Assembly: GCF_003697785.1 (NCBI RefSeq)
Contig: NZ_QOKZ01000005.1
Span: 1-64,000 of the forward strand
Direction of reading: 5' to 3'
Source: Paracoccus alkanivorans
GTDB taxonomy: Bacteria; Pseudomonadota; Alphaproteobacteria; Rhodobacterales; Rhodobacteraceae
DNA: 64,000 nt
Each line of letters starts with the position of its first letter. Within the stretch, counting starts at the first letter, position 1. The position numbers and the translations under genes were made by a program. Shown here in pieces: positions 54,008 through 63,247 of this stretch. Below the pieces are notes generated by a model. That model made no database searches, was not told where the DNA came from, and was given only the letters and a program-made list of their open reading frames with translations.

Positions 54008-54783
54008 GATTCCGCCCAGGCCCTGCGCAGCCAGTCGATATTGCCGATGCGCCGATACCAGCGATGCCCGCGTCCGGCAAAGACATCGGCCATCTTGGGC
54101 TCGCCTGCGAACAGAACGATCCTTGCACCCTCTGGCAGGCTTGGAGGCTTGAAATAGCTGAGCAGGTTTCGCGGCACGCAGTCATTCTTGAAACTGACGC
54201 ACCAGCCACGCGGCCAATAGTTCAGATACCCGTGGCTCGCCAGTTGCGCCGACTGGAATTGCTGGCTGATCTCGTATTGCGCGGTCGCGGCCGCGGGATC
54301 GGCAAGATAAGCATCCAGGATATAGGCATGCGCGCCGATCTCGAAACGGAAGACGCTGGAATTTCCGACACTGTGCAGGAAGCTGTCGCGCTCGGGATTG
54401 AGCTTTCGCAGCGGCTTGGCACGGAACAGGTCGTCGTCGCGGATAATGAAGAACTCTCCCGGCAACTCGAAGAACGGCGACAGATCATCGACCACCACCA
54501 AGTCGATATCCAGAAACAGCGCGGTTCCCACCAGCCCGCCCAGATCGCGGCGGAACAGGGCCAGCTTGCGCCAGCGGGTATCCCCATGTCCCTCGGGCAG
54601 GCCGAGTTCGGGCAGTGGCTGCGCCTCGATCCCGGCATCGAGGCCAGCGGCGTCATCGGTGAAACAGACGAACCGATGCGGTCGGGACAGGTGGCGCCGG
54701 ACCTGCCGGTAAAGCCGGTTCACATCGTCGGAGCTGTAGAGCGTGCCCCATTTCATGGTAAGGATCAGAACCGGTTCCTGCAT
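54004..54783 (-). CDS. Glycosyltransferase-like protein (DxD motif)
   Basis: A 259-residue protein beginning VLILTMKWGTLYSSDDVNRL, with the metal-binding DID in TALFLDIDLVVVDDL (about 88-102) and a C-terminal WYRRIGNIDWLRRAW. The layout is GT-A-like (GT8/GT32 relatives). Acceptor unknown. The ATG at 54783 is used; a TTG two codons upstream is the alternative. It is coupled to the 53180 gene. Confidence 0.7.
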   Translation of the reverse strand: MQEPVLILTMKWGTLYSSDDVNRLYRQVRRHLSRPHRFVCFTDDAAGLDAGIEAQPLPELGLPEGHGDTRWRKLALFRRDLGGLVGTALFLDIDLVVVDDLSPFFELPGEFFIIRDDDLFRAKPLRKLNPERDSFLHSVGNSSVFRFEIGAHAYILDAYLADPAAATAQYEISQQFQSAQLASHGYLNYWPRGWCVSFKNDCVPRNLLSYFKPPSLPEGARIVLFAGEPKMADVFAGRGHRWYRRIGNIDWLRRAWAES

Positions 54784-54844
54784 TCCCAATGCCGCCTTCC
54801 ATTCATGCCGGGAAACCAGAGGATGCCCTGCAGCCTTGCCGAAT

Positions 54845-55645
54845 TCAATCCATCATGCCCGCGATTCTGGCCGCATCGATCGCACGCGCCAGAAAGCTGC
54901 CTTGCGGAGCCTTGCCGCCATGAGTCCGGCAAAGGCAATCGCGGATATGCTTTCCCCACAGATGAACGCAGCAGGTTTGCGGGCCGAAATCGGCTTCCGT
55001 CCAGCGACCGGGCTCCAGCAGGGCTGCATGATCTTTCACCGAGACCGGATAGAAGACCTCGACCGGCTTGGCATGATGCATCTCGTCATTGCGCCTCAGG
55101 AAGGTCGTCAGCCCCTTTGGACCGATGCTTCCCCAAGGCCAGCAATCTATGGAATAGCCACGCCCGAATGTCTTGAGCCAGTATTTGTATCGCCTGAAGC
55201 CGGTGATCTGTGGCGGCACCCCTCTGGTATCCGGCTTGAACTGCAGCAGATCATGCAATGTTCCGGAGGCCGCAGGCAATCGCAATACCGCGCCGTTAAC
55301 CAGACCGGCCTCCTCGAAGCCGAACAGGAACTCGTCATCCGGAAATGGCTTCAGCGCGATGATGTCCAGGTCGACCCATATCGCCGTTGTTTTTTTCAGC
55401 ATGGCATAACGGAACAGATCCGAATGCAGCGCCGGACTCGGATGCTCACGGTCCCTGAACGTCAGAATTTTTTCCGCCGGCAGGATTTCCGCGGCGTCTC
55501 TCGCCTCTACCCCGCGCGGCAGGTTCGCGATCGGCGTATAGCTATATACACGGACATCATGGCCGACCGCCAAAAAGGAGTGAATGCTTGCAAGCTCGAT
55601 CTCGCTCAACCGAGCGCCGGCCCAAAAACTAGAAAGAACCCGCAA
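54845..55645 (-). CDS. GT32-like glycosyltransferase
   Basis: A 266-residue enzyme with FWAGARLSEIELASIHSFLA near the N-terminus, SDLFRYAMLKKTTAIWVDLD (the DxD sugar-nucleotide site) around residues 75-95 and a C-terminal HLWGKHIRD, all typical of capsular or lipopolysaccharide glycosyltransferases with the GT32/Gly_transf_sug fold. The start is a TTG at 55645 after GGAG; no ATG is in frame near it. The sugar and acceptor cannot be told. Confidence 0.78.
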   Translation of the reverse strand: MRVLSSFWAGARLSEIELASIHSFLAVGHDVRVYSYTPIANLPRGVEARDAAEILPAEKILTFRDREHPSPALHSDLFRYAMLKKTTAIWVDLDIIALKPFPDDEFLFGFEEAGLVNGAVLRLPAASGTLHDLLQFKPDTRGVPPQITGFRRYKYWLKTFGRGYSIDCWPWGSIGPKGLTTFLRRNDEMHHAKPVEVFYPVSVKDHAALLEPGRWTEADFGPQTCCVHLWGKHIRDCLCRTHGGKAPQGSFLARAIDAARIAGMMD

Positions 55646-55690
55646 AGCCTACACTCCAAATCGCACTCGACCTCAACCCTACGATCACTC

Positions 55691-56440
55691 CTACCGTTGT
55701 CCTTTGCCGCGATCAACGCGGACAGACAGGCGGCGGCGTAACCGTGCCTTCCAATCACGTATGGTTGCGGATTTGCAGGAATTTCCGGCGCATTCGACAA
55801 GCGCAGCCCTTTCGCGCTCAAGATGGGAAAACCGGTTCGCAGCCGGAGGTTCATGCCGGACCAGTCGCGGCACCAACAGCCAGGCACCCAATGCATGAAG
55901 CGAGCAGGGCCAGTCGGCGGGATGCTCGACCGGACTGGTCGCATCCAACAGGCGCCGCGCGGTTTCGTTCGAAATGCTATAGGCTGTCGTCGTCGTCGCC
56001 TGAACCGCAGCACGCCGCAACTCCCCCTGCCGAAGCGCGATCCGGCGAAACCTCACGGCGCGGCCGAATGCGTGATCGATCAGGACCATCGGCACATGCC
56101 GGAAATCACCCGAACGAATGAAATCCGCAAAGCCCTGTTGCAGGATGCCATCATCCTCCAGAATGACCGCGCCCGGCAAGTTCGACGTGACAACATGTTG
56201 ATAAATCTGGCGATGCGACAAGGCACAGGCCAATTCGCCATCGCACATCGAGCGACCGAGCCGGACCAGTGCCGCCCGCCGATCGACCAGCGCCTCGAAC
56301 TCCCCGGGGAGTCCGGAACGCCCGTCAACACCCATGAAAAGCTGATAAGACAAACCCGCGCCGTCCAAAGCGTCCAGCAACGGTTGCCTGCGATCATCGT
56401 CCCCCGGCAAGGTCAGGACAAAGATGGGCCATTCTGACAT
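55691..56440 (-). CDS. Glycosyltransferase family 25 (LOS/LPS type)
   Basis: A 249-residue GT25 protein: WPIFVLTLPGDDDRRQPLLD at the start, GELACALSHRQIYQHVVTSN, and GAVILEDDGIL with the EDD motif. Members add galactose or similar sugars to lipooligosaccharide cores. The C-terminus is very basic (WKARLRRRLSVRVDRGKGQR). The start at 56440 replaces a longer frame. It is first in the four-gene group that ends at 53180. Confidence 0.85.
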   Translation of the reverse strand: MSEWPIFVLTLPGDDDRRQPLLDALDGAGLSYQLFMGVDGRSGLPGEFEALVDRRAALVRLGRSMCDGELACALSHRQIYQHVVTSNLPGAVILEDDGILQQGFADFIRSGDFRHVPMVLIDHAFGRAVRFRRIALRQGELRRAAVQATTTTAYSISNETARRLLDATSPVEHPADWPCSLHALGAWLLVPRLVRHEPPAANRFSHLERERAALVECAGNSCKSATIRDWKARLRRRLSVRVDRGKGQR

Positions 56441-56475
56441 CGCACCACCACACCATGAAAACAAGCAACAGGTGC

Positions 56476-56503
56476 CCGGCCCCGATGGTTCCACCGGGGC
56501 CGG
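56476..56503. terminator. Hairpin downstream of pnp
   Basis: CCGGCCCCG pairs with CGGGGCCGG around a 10-base loop, 13 bp after the pnp stop. A T-rich run follows only after 10 bases, so termination may be partial. Confidence 0.6.
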
Positions 56504-56515
56504 ATAACAAAGGGT

Positions 56516-58660
56516 TTACCCTTCGGTCGTTTCTTCCTTCTTCTCGGCGATTTCCTCGCCGGTCTCCTGATCGACCATCTTCATGCCAAGGCGCACCTTG
56601 CCGCGATCGTCGAAACCCAGGAGCTTCACTTTTACTTCCTGACCTTCCTGCAGGACCTCGGACGGATGGCCGAGGCGGCGGTTGGCGATCTGGCTGACAT
56701 GCACCAGCCCGTCGCGCTTGCCGAAGAAGTTCACGAAAGCGCCGAAATCGACCAGCTTCACCACCTTGCCGGTATAGATCTGGCCCTCTTCGGGCTCTGC
56801 CACGATCGAGTGGATCATGTCATAGGCCTTCTTGATCGAATCGGCATTGGCCGAAGCGATCTTGATCACGCCGTCGTCGTTGATATCGACCTTGGCGCCG
56901 GAAACCTCGACGATCTCGCGGATGACCTTGCCGCCCGAGCCGATCACTTCGCGGATCTTGTCGGTCGGGATGTTCATCGTCTCGATGCGCGGGGCATGGG
57001 CACTGAATTCGCGGCGGCCTTCGGTCAGGGCCTTGCCCATCTCGCCCAGGATATGCATCCGGCCGTCACGCGCCTGCGCCAGCGCCTGCTCCATGATCTC
57101 GGGCGTGATGCCCGCGACCTTGATATCCATTTGCAGCGAGGTGATCCCCTGATCGGTCCCGGCAACCTTGAAGTCCATGTCGCCGAGATGATCCTCGTCA
57201 CCCAGGATATCGGTCAGGACGGCGAAACGCCCATCATCCTCGAGGATCAGCCCCATGGCGACGCCCGCGACCGGAGCCTTGAGCGGCACGCCCGCATCCA
57301 TCATCGACAGGGACGACCCGCAGACCGTCGCCATCGAGCTCGAGCCGTTCGACTCGGTGATCTCGGAGACCAGGCGGATGGTATAGGGGAAGTCCGTCTG
57401 CGCCGGCAGCACCGCCTGAAGCGCGCGCCATGCCAGCTTGCCATGACCGATCTCGCGGCGGCCCGGAGCACCGAAACGTCCGACCTCGCCGACCGAATAG
57501 GGCGGGAAGTTGTAATGCAACAGGAAGTTGGAGCGGAAATTGCCGTGCAGCGCATCGATGATCTGCTCGTCATCGCCGGTGCCGAGCGTGGTCACGATCA
57601 GGCCCTGCGTCTCGCCGCGGGTGAACAGCGCCGAGCCATGGGTCCGCGGCAACAGGCCCACTTCGCAATCGATCGGGCGGACGGTCTTGTTGTCGCGGCC
57701 GTCGATACGTGCGCCGCCATTGATGATGTCGCCACGCAGGATACCCGATTCCAGCTTTTTCAGCGCCGAGCCGAGGTTCTCGTCCTCAAGCTCTTCCTCG
57801 GACAGGCTTTCCTTGATCTTCGCCTTGGCGGCGGCAATGGCGTCCTGGCGCTCGCTCTTGTCGCGGATCGCATAGGCGGCGCGCATATCGGCTTCGCCCA
57901 GTTCCTTGACGCGGGCGTAAAGCGCCGAGTAATCCGGCGACTGGAAGTCGAACGGTTCCTTGGCGGCGGCCTCGGCAAGCTGGATGATCAGGTCGATGAC
58001 CGGCTGCATCTGCTCATGGCCGAATTTCACGGCACCCAGCATCTCTGCCTCGGAAAGCTCATAGGCTTCCGACTCGACCATCATCACGGCGTCCTTGGTG
58101 CCGGCAACGACCAGGTCCAGGCGCTGCTCGGGGTTCTGGCGCAGGTTGTCCATGTCCGAAACCTCGGGGTTCAGGACATATTCGCCATCGACAAAGCCCA
58201 CGCGGGCGGCACCGATCGGGCCCATGAAGGGCACACCCGAGATCGTCAGCGCAGCCGAGGCGGCGATCATGGCAACGATATCGGGGTCGTTGACCAGATC
58301 GTGGCTCAGCACCGTGCAGATCACCAGCACTTCATTCTTGAAGCCCGGTGCGAAGAGCGGACGGATCGGGCGGTCGATCAGGCGCGAGGTCAGCGTCTCT
58401 TTTTCCGAGGGACGGGCTTCGCGCTTGAAAAAGCCGCCGGGCACCTTGCCCGCAGCATAGAATTTCTCCTGGTAATGCACCGTCAGCGGGAAGAAGTCCT
58501 GACCGGGCTTCGGTTCCTTTGCGAAGGTGACATTGGCCATGACGCTGGTTTCGCCCAGGGTGGCGATAACCGAGCCATCGGCCTGACGGGCGATCTTGCC
58601 CGTTTCCAGCGTCAGGGTTTCCTGGCCCCACTGGATCGATTTCTTCACTTCATCAAACAT
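56516..58660 (-). CDS. pnp: Polyribonucleotide nucleotidyltransferase (PNPase)
   Basis: A 714-residue trimeric 3'-5' exoribonuclease. Two RNase PH domains (about 10-145 and 325-455, the second with [20 protein letters not shown]) flank a helical domain. A KH domain (about 555-610, [20 protein letters not shown]) and an S1 domain (about 620-690, [19 protein letters not shown]) follow. The start [12 protein letters not shown] at 58660 is the conserved one. It is downstream of rpsO, the usual bacterial order, with the rpsO terminator between them. Confidence 0.98.
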   Translation of the reverse strand: MFDEVKKSIQWGQETLTLETGKIARQADGSVIATLGETSVMANVTFAKEPKPGQDFFPLTVHYQEKFYAAGKVPGGFFKREARPSEKETLTSRLIDRPIRPLFAPGFKNEVLVICTVLSHDLVNDPDIVAMIAASAALTISGVPFMGPIGAARVGFVDGEYVLNPEVSDMDNLRQNPEQRLDLVVAGTKDAVMMVESEAYELSEAEMLGAVKFGHEQMQPVIDLIIQLAEAAAKEPFDFQSPDYSALYARVKELGEADMRAAYAIRDKSERQDAIAAAKAKIKESLSEEELEDENLGSALKKLESGILRGDIINGGARIDGRDNKTVRPIDCEVGLLPRTHGSALFTRGETQGLIVTTLGTGDDEQIIDALHGNFRSNFLLHYNFPPYSVGEVGRFGAPGRREIGHGKLAWRALQAVLPAQTDFPYTIRLVSEITESNGSSSMATVCGSSLSMMDAGVPLKAPVAGVAMGLILEDDGRFAVLTDILGDEDHLGDMDFKVAGTDQGITSLQMDIKVAGITPEIMEQALAQARDGRMHILGEMGKALTEGRREFSAHAPRIETMNIPTDKIREVIGSGGKVIREIVEVSGAKVDINDDGVIKIASANADSIKKAYDMIHSIVAEPEEGQIYTGKVVKLVDFGAFVNFFGKRDGLVHVSQIANRRLGHPSEVLQEGQEVKVKLLGFDDRGKVRLGMKMVDQETGEEIAEKKEETTEG

Positions 58661-58735
58661 CGTTTTCCTTACCGGCACGGCCCCTGCCGCGCCTTCATCA
58701 TGCCGGCGCCCGGCCCCATTGCCCGGCACCATAAG

Positions 58736-58763
58736 AAAACGCGCCCGTCCGGCGGGCGCGTTT
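58736..58763 (-). terminator. Terminator between rpsO and pnp
   Basis: On the minus strand AAACGCGCCCG pairs with CGGGCGCGTTT and is followed by TCTTAT. It lies 8 bp after the rpsO stop. Read-through or processing here would control pnp, as in other bacteria. Confidence 0.85.
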
Positions 58764-58770
58764 CAGTGGA

Positions 58771-59040
58771 TCAGCGGCGCAGGCCCAACTTGCCGATCAG
58801 GGCAGTATAGCGCGCTTCATCCTTGCGCTTGAGATAGTCGAGCAGCTTCCGGCGCTGCGCGACCAGCTTAAGCAAACCACGACGCGAGTGGTTGTCTTTC
58901 TTATGCGTCTTGAAATGCTCGGTCAGCGTCGCGATACGCGACGTCAGAATCGCCACCTGCACCTCGGGCGAGCCGGTATCGCCTTCCTTGGTGCCGTAAT
59001 CCTTGATGACCTTTGCCTTTTCCTCAACAGTAATCGACAT
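58771..59040 (-). CDS. rpsO: 30S ribosomal protein S15
   Basis: An 89-residue protein of standard length: [20 protein letters not shown], then [19 protein letters not shown], and [20 protein letters not shown], the conserved S15 core that binds 16S rRNA and bridge B4. It starts after AAAGGAGACCCCG. Upstream of pnp, with a terminator between. Confidence 0.99.
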   Translation of the reverse strand: MSITVEEKAKVIKDYGTKEGDTGSPEVQVAILTSRIATLTEHFKTHKKDNHSRRGLLKLVAQRRKLLDYLKRKDEARYTALIGKLGLRR

Positions 59041-59382
59041 CGGGGTCTCCTTTCATATCAGAGCGTTATGGCGCAGGCCGGGATGTCGTCCAGCACTGGC
59101 CCATGGAGTATCGCCGCCAGGCCGGAAGCCGGGCGGATGAGGGCGTATAAAAGGTTTCGTGACAAAAGAAAAGCATTCTGTAGAGGGGGCATTGCGGAAA
59201 GCGGCAGCTCTGTGTTCAACGTCATGGCTGGGGCCATCACCGGACCGTTCACTATCCAGATTTTCCAAAACTCGCAAACACGACGCGAAATCGGCATTGC
59301 CTCGCCTAAATCGGACAGGGATGGAACCCGGCATCCGGGATATACGTATATTTATCACCTGCAGTTGACCAAGGAGTTTCCA
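59041..59382. other. 342-bp intergenic region between rpsO and the I78 gene
   Basis: The gap separates the divergent rpsO (minus) and I78 inhibitor (plus) genes and must hold both promoters. TTGTCA with a nearby TTATAC on the minus strand (59139-59164) may be part of the rpsO promoter. No RNA gene, repeat or further frame with coding character was found. Confidence 0.55.
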
Positions 59383-59682
59383 ATGAAACCCGGATTACCG
59401 CTTGCCGCGTTTGCCATCCCCCTGATCGTCTCTGCCTGTGTCCCGACTCCGGAGCAGGAAGTCGAGGTCACGCCGCCCGCCTCCGAGATGGGTGAGGACG
59501 CCTGCGGTGCGTCCCGATATGCCGGGCTGGTCGGTGAAACCTCACCTTCGATCACGCTTCCGGCAGGCACGATCTTCAGACATTACAGGACCGGCGATCC
59601 GGTCACGATGGATCTGAACCCGATGCGGCTGAACTTCGAATATGATGCCAGCGGAAAACTTGTCTCGGTAAGCTGCGGCTGA
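59383..59682 (+). CDS. Peptidase inhibitor I78-family lipoprotein
   Basis: A 99-residue protein. The lipoprotein signal MKPGLPLAAFAIPLIVSAC ends at C19. The mature part has the I78 pattern ACGASRYAGLVGETSPSITL, then LPAGTIFRHYRTGDPVTMDL and the C-terminal LVSVSCG. I78 proteins are small periplasmic or membrane-anchored inhibitors of proteases, first known as elastase inhibitors. Two mature cysteines are conserved in the family. The start follows AAGGAG. Confidence 0.85.
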   Translation: MKPGLPLAAFAIPLIVSACVPTPEQEVEVTPPASEMGEDACGASRYAGLVGETSPSITLPAGTIFRHYRTGDPVTMDLNPMRLNFEYDASGKLVSVSCG

Positions 59683-59768
59683 GGCACAGTCCCGCGACTA
59701 CCAGCAGCGATCAGAAAATCCCGGGAGGTTCGGTGTCGAGGCTCCTGAGTGATCGGGCTTTTGCCGGC

Positions 59769-60479
59769 TTACGGGAAAATCGCGTTGAGATCGTTCGACT
59801 TCCTGACTGATTGACGCAGGTCCAGCTCGCTTTCCAACAGGTCGATATGCTCGACCATCAGTTCGACGGCGCGCCCGGAATCCCGTGCCGCCAGCGCATC
59901 CAGCAGCTTGACGTGATCCGCGGGGCCGCAATGCACATCATGCTGCGGGCGATAGATTGCCGTGACCAGCGAACTGCGCGCGATCAGTTCACGCATGATG
60001 CAGGCCAGGAAATCGCTGTTAAGCAACTCGGCCATGCGCAGGTGAAACGCACCGGACAGCCGGATGATCTCGGATTTGTCCCCGGCCGCCACCGCCTCGG
60101 CCTCCGCCTGCACCAGCGCTCGCAACTCCTCCACGCCCTCGGGAGAGATGGTTTCGGCCAGCCGCCGGATGATCCGGGTTTCGGCGACCCGGCGCAGGTG
60201 AAATATATCGGCGGCATCCTCGGCAGTTGGCGCGGCCACGAACGCGCCCCGGTTGGCCTGCAGGATCACCAGCCCCTCCCGTCCCAGTTCCTTGAGAACA
60301 AGCCGAATGCGCCCGCGCGAGACGTTGAACACGCCCGCGAGTTCCTCCTCTTTCAGCCGGGTTCCCGGAGACAGCCGACGCGAGGCGATAGCCAGCCATA
60401 TGCGGTCGCGGATTTCCTCGACCGAAAGCGGGCTTGCCCCGCCAGCCTTGCCGCTATCCATGCCATCTCCCATGTTCAT
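59769..60479 (-). CDS. GntR-family regulator (FCD type)
   Basis: A 236-residue regulator with a winged helix (about 20-85, LKEEELAGVFNVSRGRIRLV) and an FCD effector domain (about 95-225) whose metal/ligand residues include FHLRMAEL and the late DHVKLLDALAA. It is divergent from a flavin reductase; between them is an 18-bp near-palindrome at 60509-60526 that is probably its operator. The start at 60479 is kept; MDSGKAGG at residue 7 is another option. Confidence 0.88.
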   Translation of the reverse strand: MNMGDGMDSGKAGGASPLSVEEIRDRIWLAIASRRLSPGTRLKEEELAGVFNVSRGRIRLVLKELGREGLVILQANRGAFVAAPTAEDAADIFHLRRVAETRIIRRLAETISPEGVEELRALVQAEAEAVAAGDKSEIIRLSGAFHLRMAELLNSDFLACIMRELIARSSLVTAIYRPQHDVHCGPADHVKLLDALAARDSGRAVELMVEHIDLLESELDLRQSVRKSNDLNAIFP

Positions 60480-60508
60480 GCCAAATCCATCTCTTGCAAG
60501 CCAGCCAT

Positions 60509-60526
60509 GTTAACAATATTGTTTAC
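60509..60526. promoter_or_regulatory. Operator palindrome between GntR regulator and flavin reductase
   Basis: GTTAACAATATTGTTTAC is palindromic at 16 of 18 positions, with a perfect AACAATATTGTT core. A further GTTTAC follows at 60541-60546. It lies 30 bp from the regulator start and 93 bp from the flavin reductase start, as expected for a divergently transcribed, autoregulated pair. Confidence 0.75.
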
Positions 60527-60618
60527 AATAACCGGTTCCAGTTTACATTCAATCGGCGCTTTTTGCAGACCCTGCCGCTCTGCCGCAACGCCACATCCAT
60601 CACTCAGAGGCCCCGATA

Positions 60619-61263
60619 GTGGATTTCGACTTTACAAAGCTTGACAAGGATGTCCGTTATCGCCTGCTTTCGAATTTCGTCGGCCCGCGCCCCATCGCGC
60701 TGGTTTCGACCAATGGCAGCTCGGGGGGCAGGAACGCCGCGCCGATGTCGTTCTTCAACGTCTTCTCGCACGAGCCCCCCATCGTCGTTCTCGGCATTCA
60801 AACCCGGCCCGACGGCGCAATCAAGGACACGGTGGCCAATATCCGCGAAACCGGTGAATTCGTCGTCAACATGGTGGATATGAGCATCGCGGAAGGAATG
60901 CTGATCTGCGGCCTGTCCTTCGACAGCGATGTGGATGAAATCCTCACCGCGGGACTGACACCTGTTCCGGGAACCCTGGTCTCGGCCCCACGGATTGCCG
61001 AGAGCCCCTGCGCGATGGAATGCCGCGTCGAGCGGGTGATCGATTTCGACCGGCGCGTGCTGGTGCTGGGAGAGGTGGTCTACATGCATGTCGCCGACAA
61101 ATGCCTCGATCCGGCAAAGCGCTATGTCGACCCAGAGCATTACCAGCCCATCGCCCGGCTGCATGCCGATAACTATATCACCTCGGACCGGCAATTCGTG
61201 CTGAAGGCACCCCCGCTCGACAGCATTCGTCCAATCCGCATCGGGGAAACCACCAAAGGCTGA
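60619..61263 (+). CDS. Flavin reductase-family FMN-binding protein
   Basis: A 214-residue split-barrel flavoprotein: YRLLSNFVGPRPIALVSTNG at the N-terminus and AAPMSFFNVFSHEPPIVVLG contain the FMN-binding region, with NIRETGEFVVNMVD further on. Such proteins supply reduced flavin to partner monooxygenases or act as stand-alone reductases. The start is GTG at 60619, after AGAGGCC. Probably controlled by the divergent GntR protein. Its partner oxygenase is not adjacent. Confidence 0.88.
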   Translation: MDFDFTKLDKDVRYRLLSNFVGPRPIALVSTNGSSGGRNAAPMSFFNVFSHEPPIVVLGIQTRPDGAIKDTVANIRETGEFVVNMVDMSIAEGMLICGLSFDSDVDEILTAGLTPVPGTLVSAPRIAESPCAMECRVERVIDFDRRVLVLGEVVYMHVADKCLDPAKRYVDPEHYQPIARLHADNYITSDRQFVLKAPPLDSIRPIRIGETTKG

Positions 61264-61278
61264 AATCCAGGCAGTCGC

Positions 61279-61306
61279 GCCCTTCGGCTTCATGCCGAAG
61301 AAGGGC
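61279..61306. terminator. Hairpin between convergent flavin reductase and selD
   Basis: GCCCTTCGGC pairs with GCCGAAGAAGGGC (3-base bulge), 16 bp after the flavin reductase stop and before the selD stop. Confidence 0.5.
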
Positions 61307-61338
61307 CGGAATGCCGGGGTTACGGATCATGTTGCCGG

Positions 61339-62394
61339 TTACGTGACCGTAAGCCGCCCTGCCCCCTCATGTGCCTCGGCAATCACCGTCGCATCCGCGA
61401 ATCCGTGATCGCGAAAGACGGCCAGCACCTCGTCGGCGCTTTGTGCGGCGCAGGATACCAGCAGGCCGCCGCTGGTTTGCGGATCGGACAGCAGCGCGCG
61501 ATCCACATCCGCGAAATCACCGGGCAGGCTGACATCATCGCCATAGCTTGCCCAGTTGCGTCCCGACGCCCCGGTGACAAAGCCGTCCGAAGCAAGCGCG
61601 CGCGCGCCCGGCAGCAGCGGCACCGCCTTCCAGTCCAGCCGCAATTCGCAATTCGAGCCCCGTGCCATCTCGAGCATATGCCCGGCGAGGCCAAAGCCGG
61701 TGACATCGGTCATCGCGTGGACGCCCGGCAATCGTGCAAGATCCGGGCCGGGCGTGTTGAGGCGCGTTGTTGCCGCAATCATCCTTGCATAGCCTTCCGC
61801 CTCCAGCGCCTCTTTCTTCAGTGCGGCGGACATGACGCCGACACCAAGCGGCTTGCCCAAAACCAACAGATCACCGGGACGCGCCCCGGCATTGCGCTTG
61901 ACATGAGCCGGATCGACAAGACCCATCGCGACCAGCCCATAGATCGCCTCGACCGAGTCGATGGTATGGCCGCCTGCGATCGGGATGCCTGCGTCGCGGC
62001 AGGCCATTGCCCCGCCCTCGAGGATACGGGCGATGGTGTCGGAAGACAGCGTGTTGATCGGCATACCCACCAGCGACAACGCCATGATCGGCTTGGCACC
62101 CATCGCATAGACATCGCTGATCGCGTTGGTTGCGGCAATCCGGCCGAAATCCAGCGGATCATCTACGATTGGCATGAAGAAATCCGTCGTCGCGACCAGC
62201 GCTTGGCTGTCGTTCAGCCGGTAGACGGCGGCATCGTCCGAGGTTTCGATCCCGACCAGAAGCGCCTCGGGAACCGGCAGCATCGCGGTGCCGCGCAGCA
62301 GCCCCGTCAGGACACCGGGGGCAATCTTGCAACCGCAACCGCCTCCGTGGGAAAGCGAGGTCAGCCGGGGTTCGGATAGGGTCTGGGCGGTCAT
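61339..62394 (-). CDS. selD: Selenide, water dikinase SelD
   Basis: A 351-residue enzyme making selenophosphate from selenide and ATP. The N-terminal SHGGGCGCKIAPG carries catalytic C20 and K23 (C17 and K20 in E. coli). ATP-binding residues are in LVATTDFFMPIVDDPLDFGR. The Cys, not selenocysteine, form is encoded. No selA, selB, selC or selU is in the window, so whether selenophosphate feeds Sec or 2-selenouridine cannot be told. The start at 62394 is the conserved one; an earlier frame is rejected. Confidence 0.96.
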   Translation of the reverse strand: MTAQTLSEPRLTSLSHGGGCGCKIAPGVLTGLLRGTAMLPVPEALLVGIETSDDAAVYRLNDSQALVATTDFFMPIVDDPLDFGRIAATNAISDVYAMGAKPIMALSLVGMPINTLSSDTIARILEGGAMACRDAGIPIAGGHTIDSVEAIYGLVAMGLVDPAHVKRNAGARPGDLLVLGKPLGVGVMSAALKKEALEAEGYARMIAATTRLNTPGPDLARLPGVHAMTDVTGFGLAGHMLEMARGSNCELRLDWKAVPLLPGARALASDGFVTGASGRNWASYGDDVSLPGDFADVDRALLSDPQTSGGLLVSCAAQSADEVLAVFRDHGFADATVIAEAHEGAGRLTVT

Positions 62395-62472
62395 TGTCGA
62401 TCCTTGGGACAGGGCAATTTGCGAGAGCGCAAGGATAAGGAAGGCGTCACCGGCGGGCAAGCGGCCCACCGG

Positions 62473-63117
62473 TCAGACCGGGGCACGCCAGCTTGCCAGC
62501 TTGGCGCCGAAGCCGATGAAAACAACCCCGGTCACGCCCTTCAGCCAGCGCTGGATACGATCACTGCGCGCCAGTCCGGTCAGGCGCGAGAACAGCAGGA
62601 CCATCGCGCCGAACCAGACCACGTTGATCGCCGAATGCACGAAGACCAGCAGGAAGGCCGAGGTTGCCGGATGCTCACCGGCAGGAATGAATTGTGGAAA
62701 CACCGCAAGGTAGAACATCGACACTTTGGGATTTAGCCCGTTGGTCAGCAACCCCTCGACATAGGCTCGCCACAGGTTTCGTTTGCGTCGCGCCGGTGTG
62801 ACGCTGCCGGGCATGGGCATATTGCCCCGAAGGGCCTGACGCAGCGATTTGATCCCGATCCAGCACAGATAGGCCGCACCCATATACTTGACGATCGTGA
62901 AGGCCGTCGCCGATTGCAGCAGGATGATCGAGATGCCCAGGATCGACAGGGCCCCATGAATATAGAAAGCGGTGAAGAAACCGGCGATATTGGCAAAGCC
63001 TGCGGCGGACCCGGAAGTCGGCACAGTGCGGGCGATCAGCACACCATTCGGCCCCGGCGAAGCGACCAGCAAAGCTGTTGCCAGTGCGAATGTCACGATC
63101 TCGGCCCAGCTCATCAT
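62473..63117 (-). CDS. LysE-family amino-acid/metabolite exporter
   Basis: A 214-residue inner-membrane protein with six predicted helices and the LysE/RhtB signature ATALLVASPGPNGVLIARTV near the N-terminus, plus GLLTNGLNPKVSMFYLAVFP in the middle. Family members export amino acids or related compounds; the substrate here is unknown. Two consecutive ATG codons at 63117 and 63114 can serve as start, after AGGGAACC. It ends 78 bp before selD and may be cotranscribed with it. Confidence 0.9.
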   Translation of the reverse strand: MMSWAEIVTFALATALLVASPGPNGVLIARTVPTSGSAAGFANIAGFFTAFYIHGALSILGISIILLQSATAFTIVKYMGAAYLCWIGIKSLRQALRGNMPMPGSVTPARRKRNLWRAYVEGLLTNGLNPKVSMFYLAVFPQFIPAGEHPATSAFLLVFVHSAINVVWFGAMVLLFSRLTGLARSDRIQRWLKGVTGVVFIGFGAKLASWRAPV

Positions 63118-63247
63118 CCCGGTTCCCTGTCCGCTTGAGTCAGCGACACATTGAACCCGGCGAAGGGCAGAGGCAATCCGAAATCCGCAAATGGAAAGCC
63201 CGCCCCCTGACCGGGGACGGGCCATTGATGCCGGGCTTGCGCCGCGA

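Noticed and set aside
56666..58810. A 714-codon plus-strand frame opposite pnp
   Set aside because: Antisense shadow of PNPase; low-complexity DHLV/GDL-type composition and no family resemblance.
61339..62394. Selenocysteine-containing SelD
   Set aside because: The catalytic position is TGC (Cys), with no in-frame TGA.
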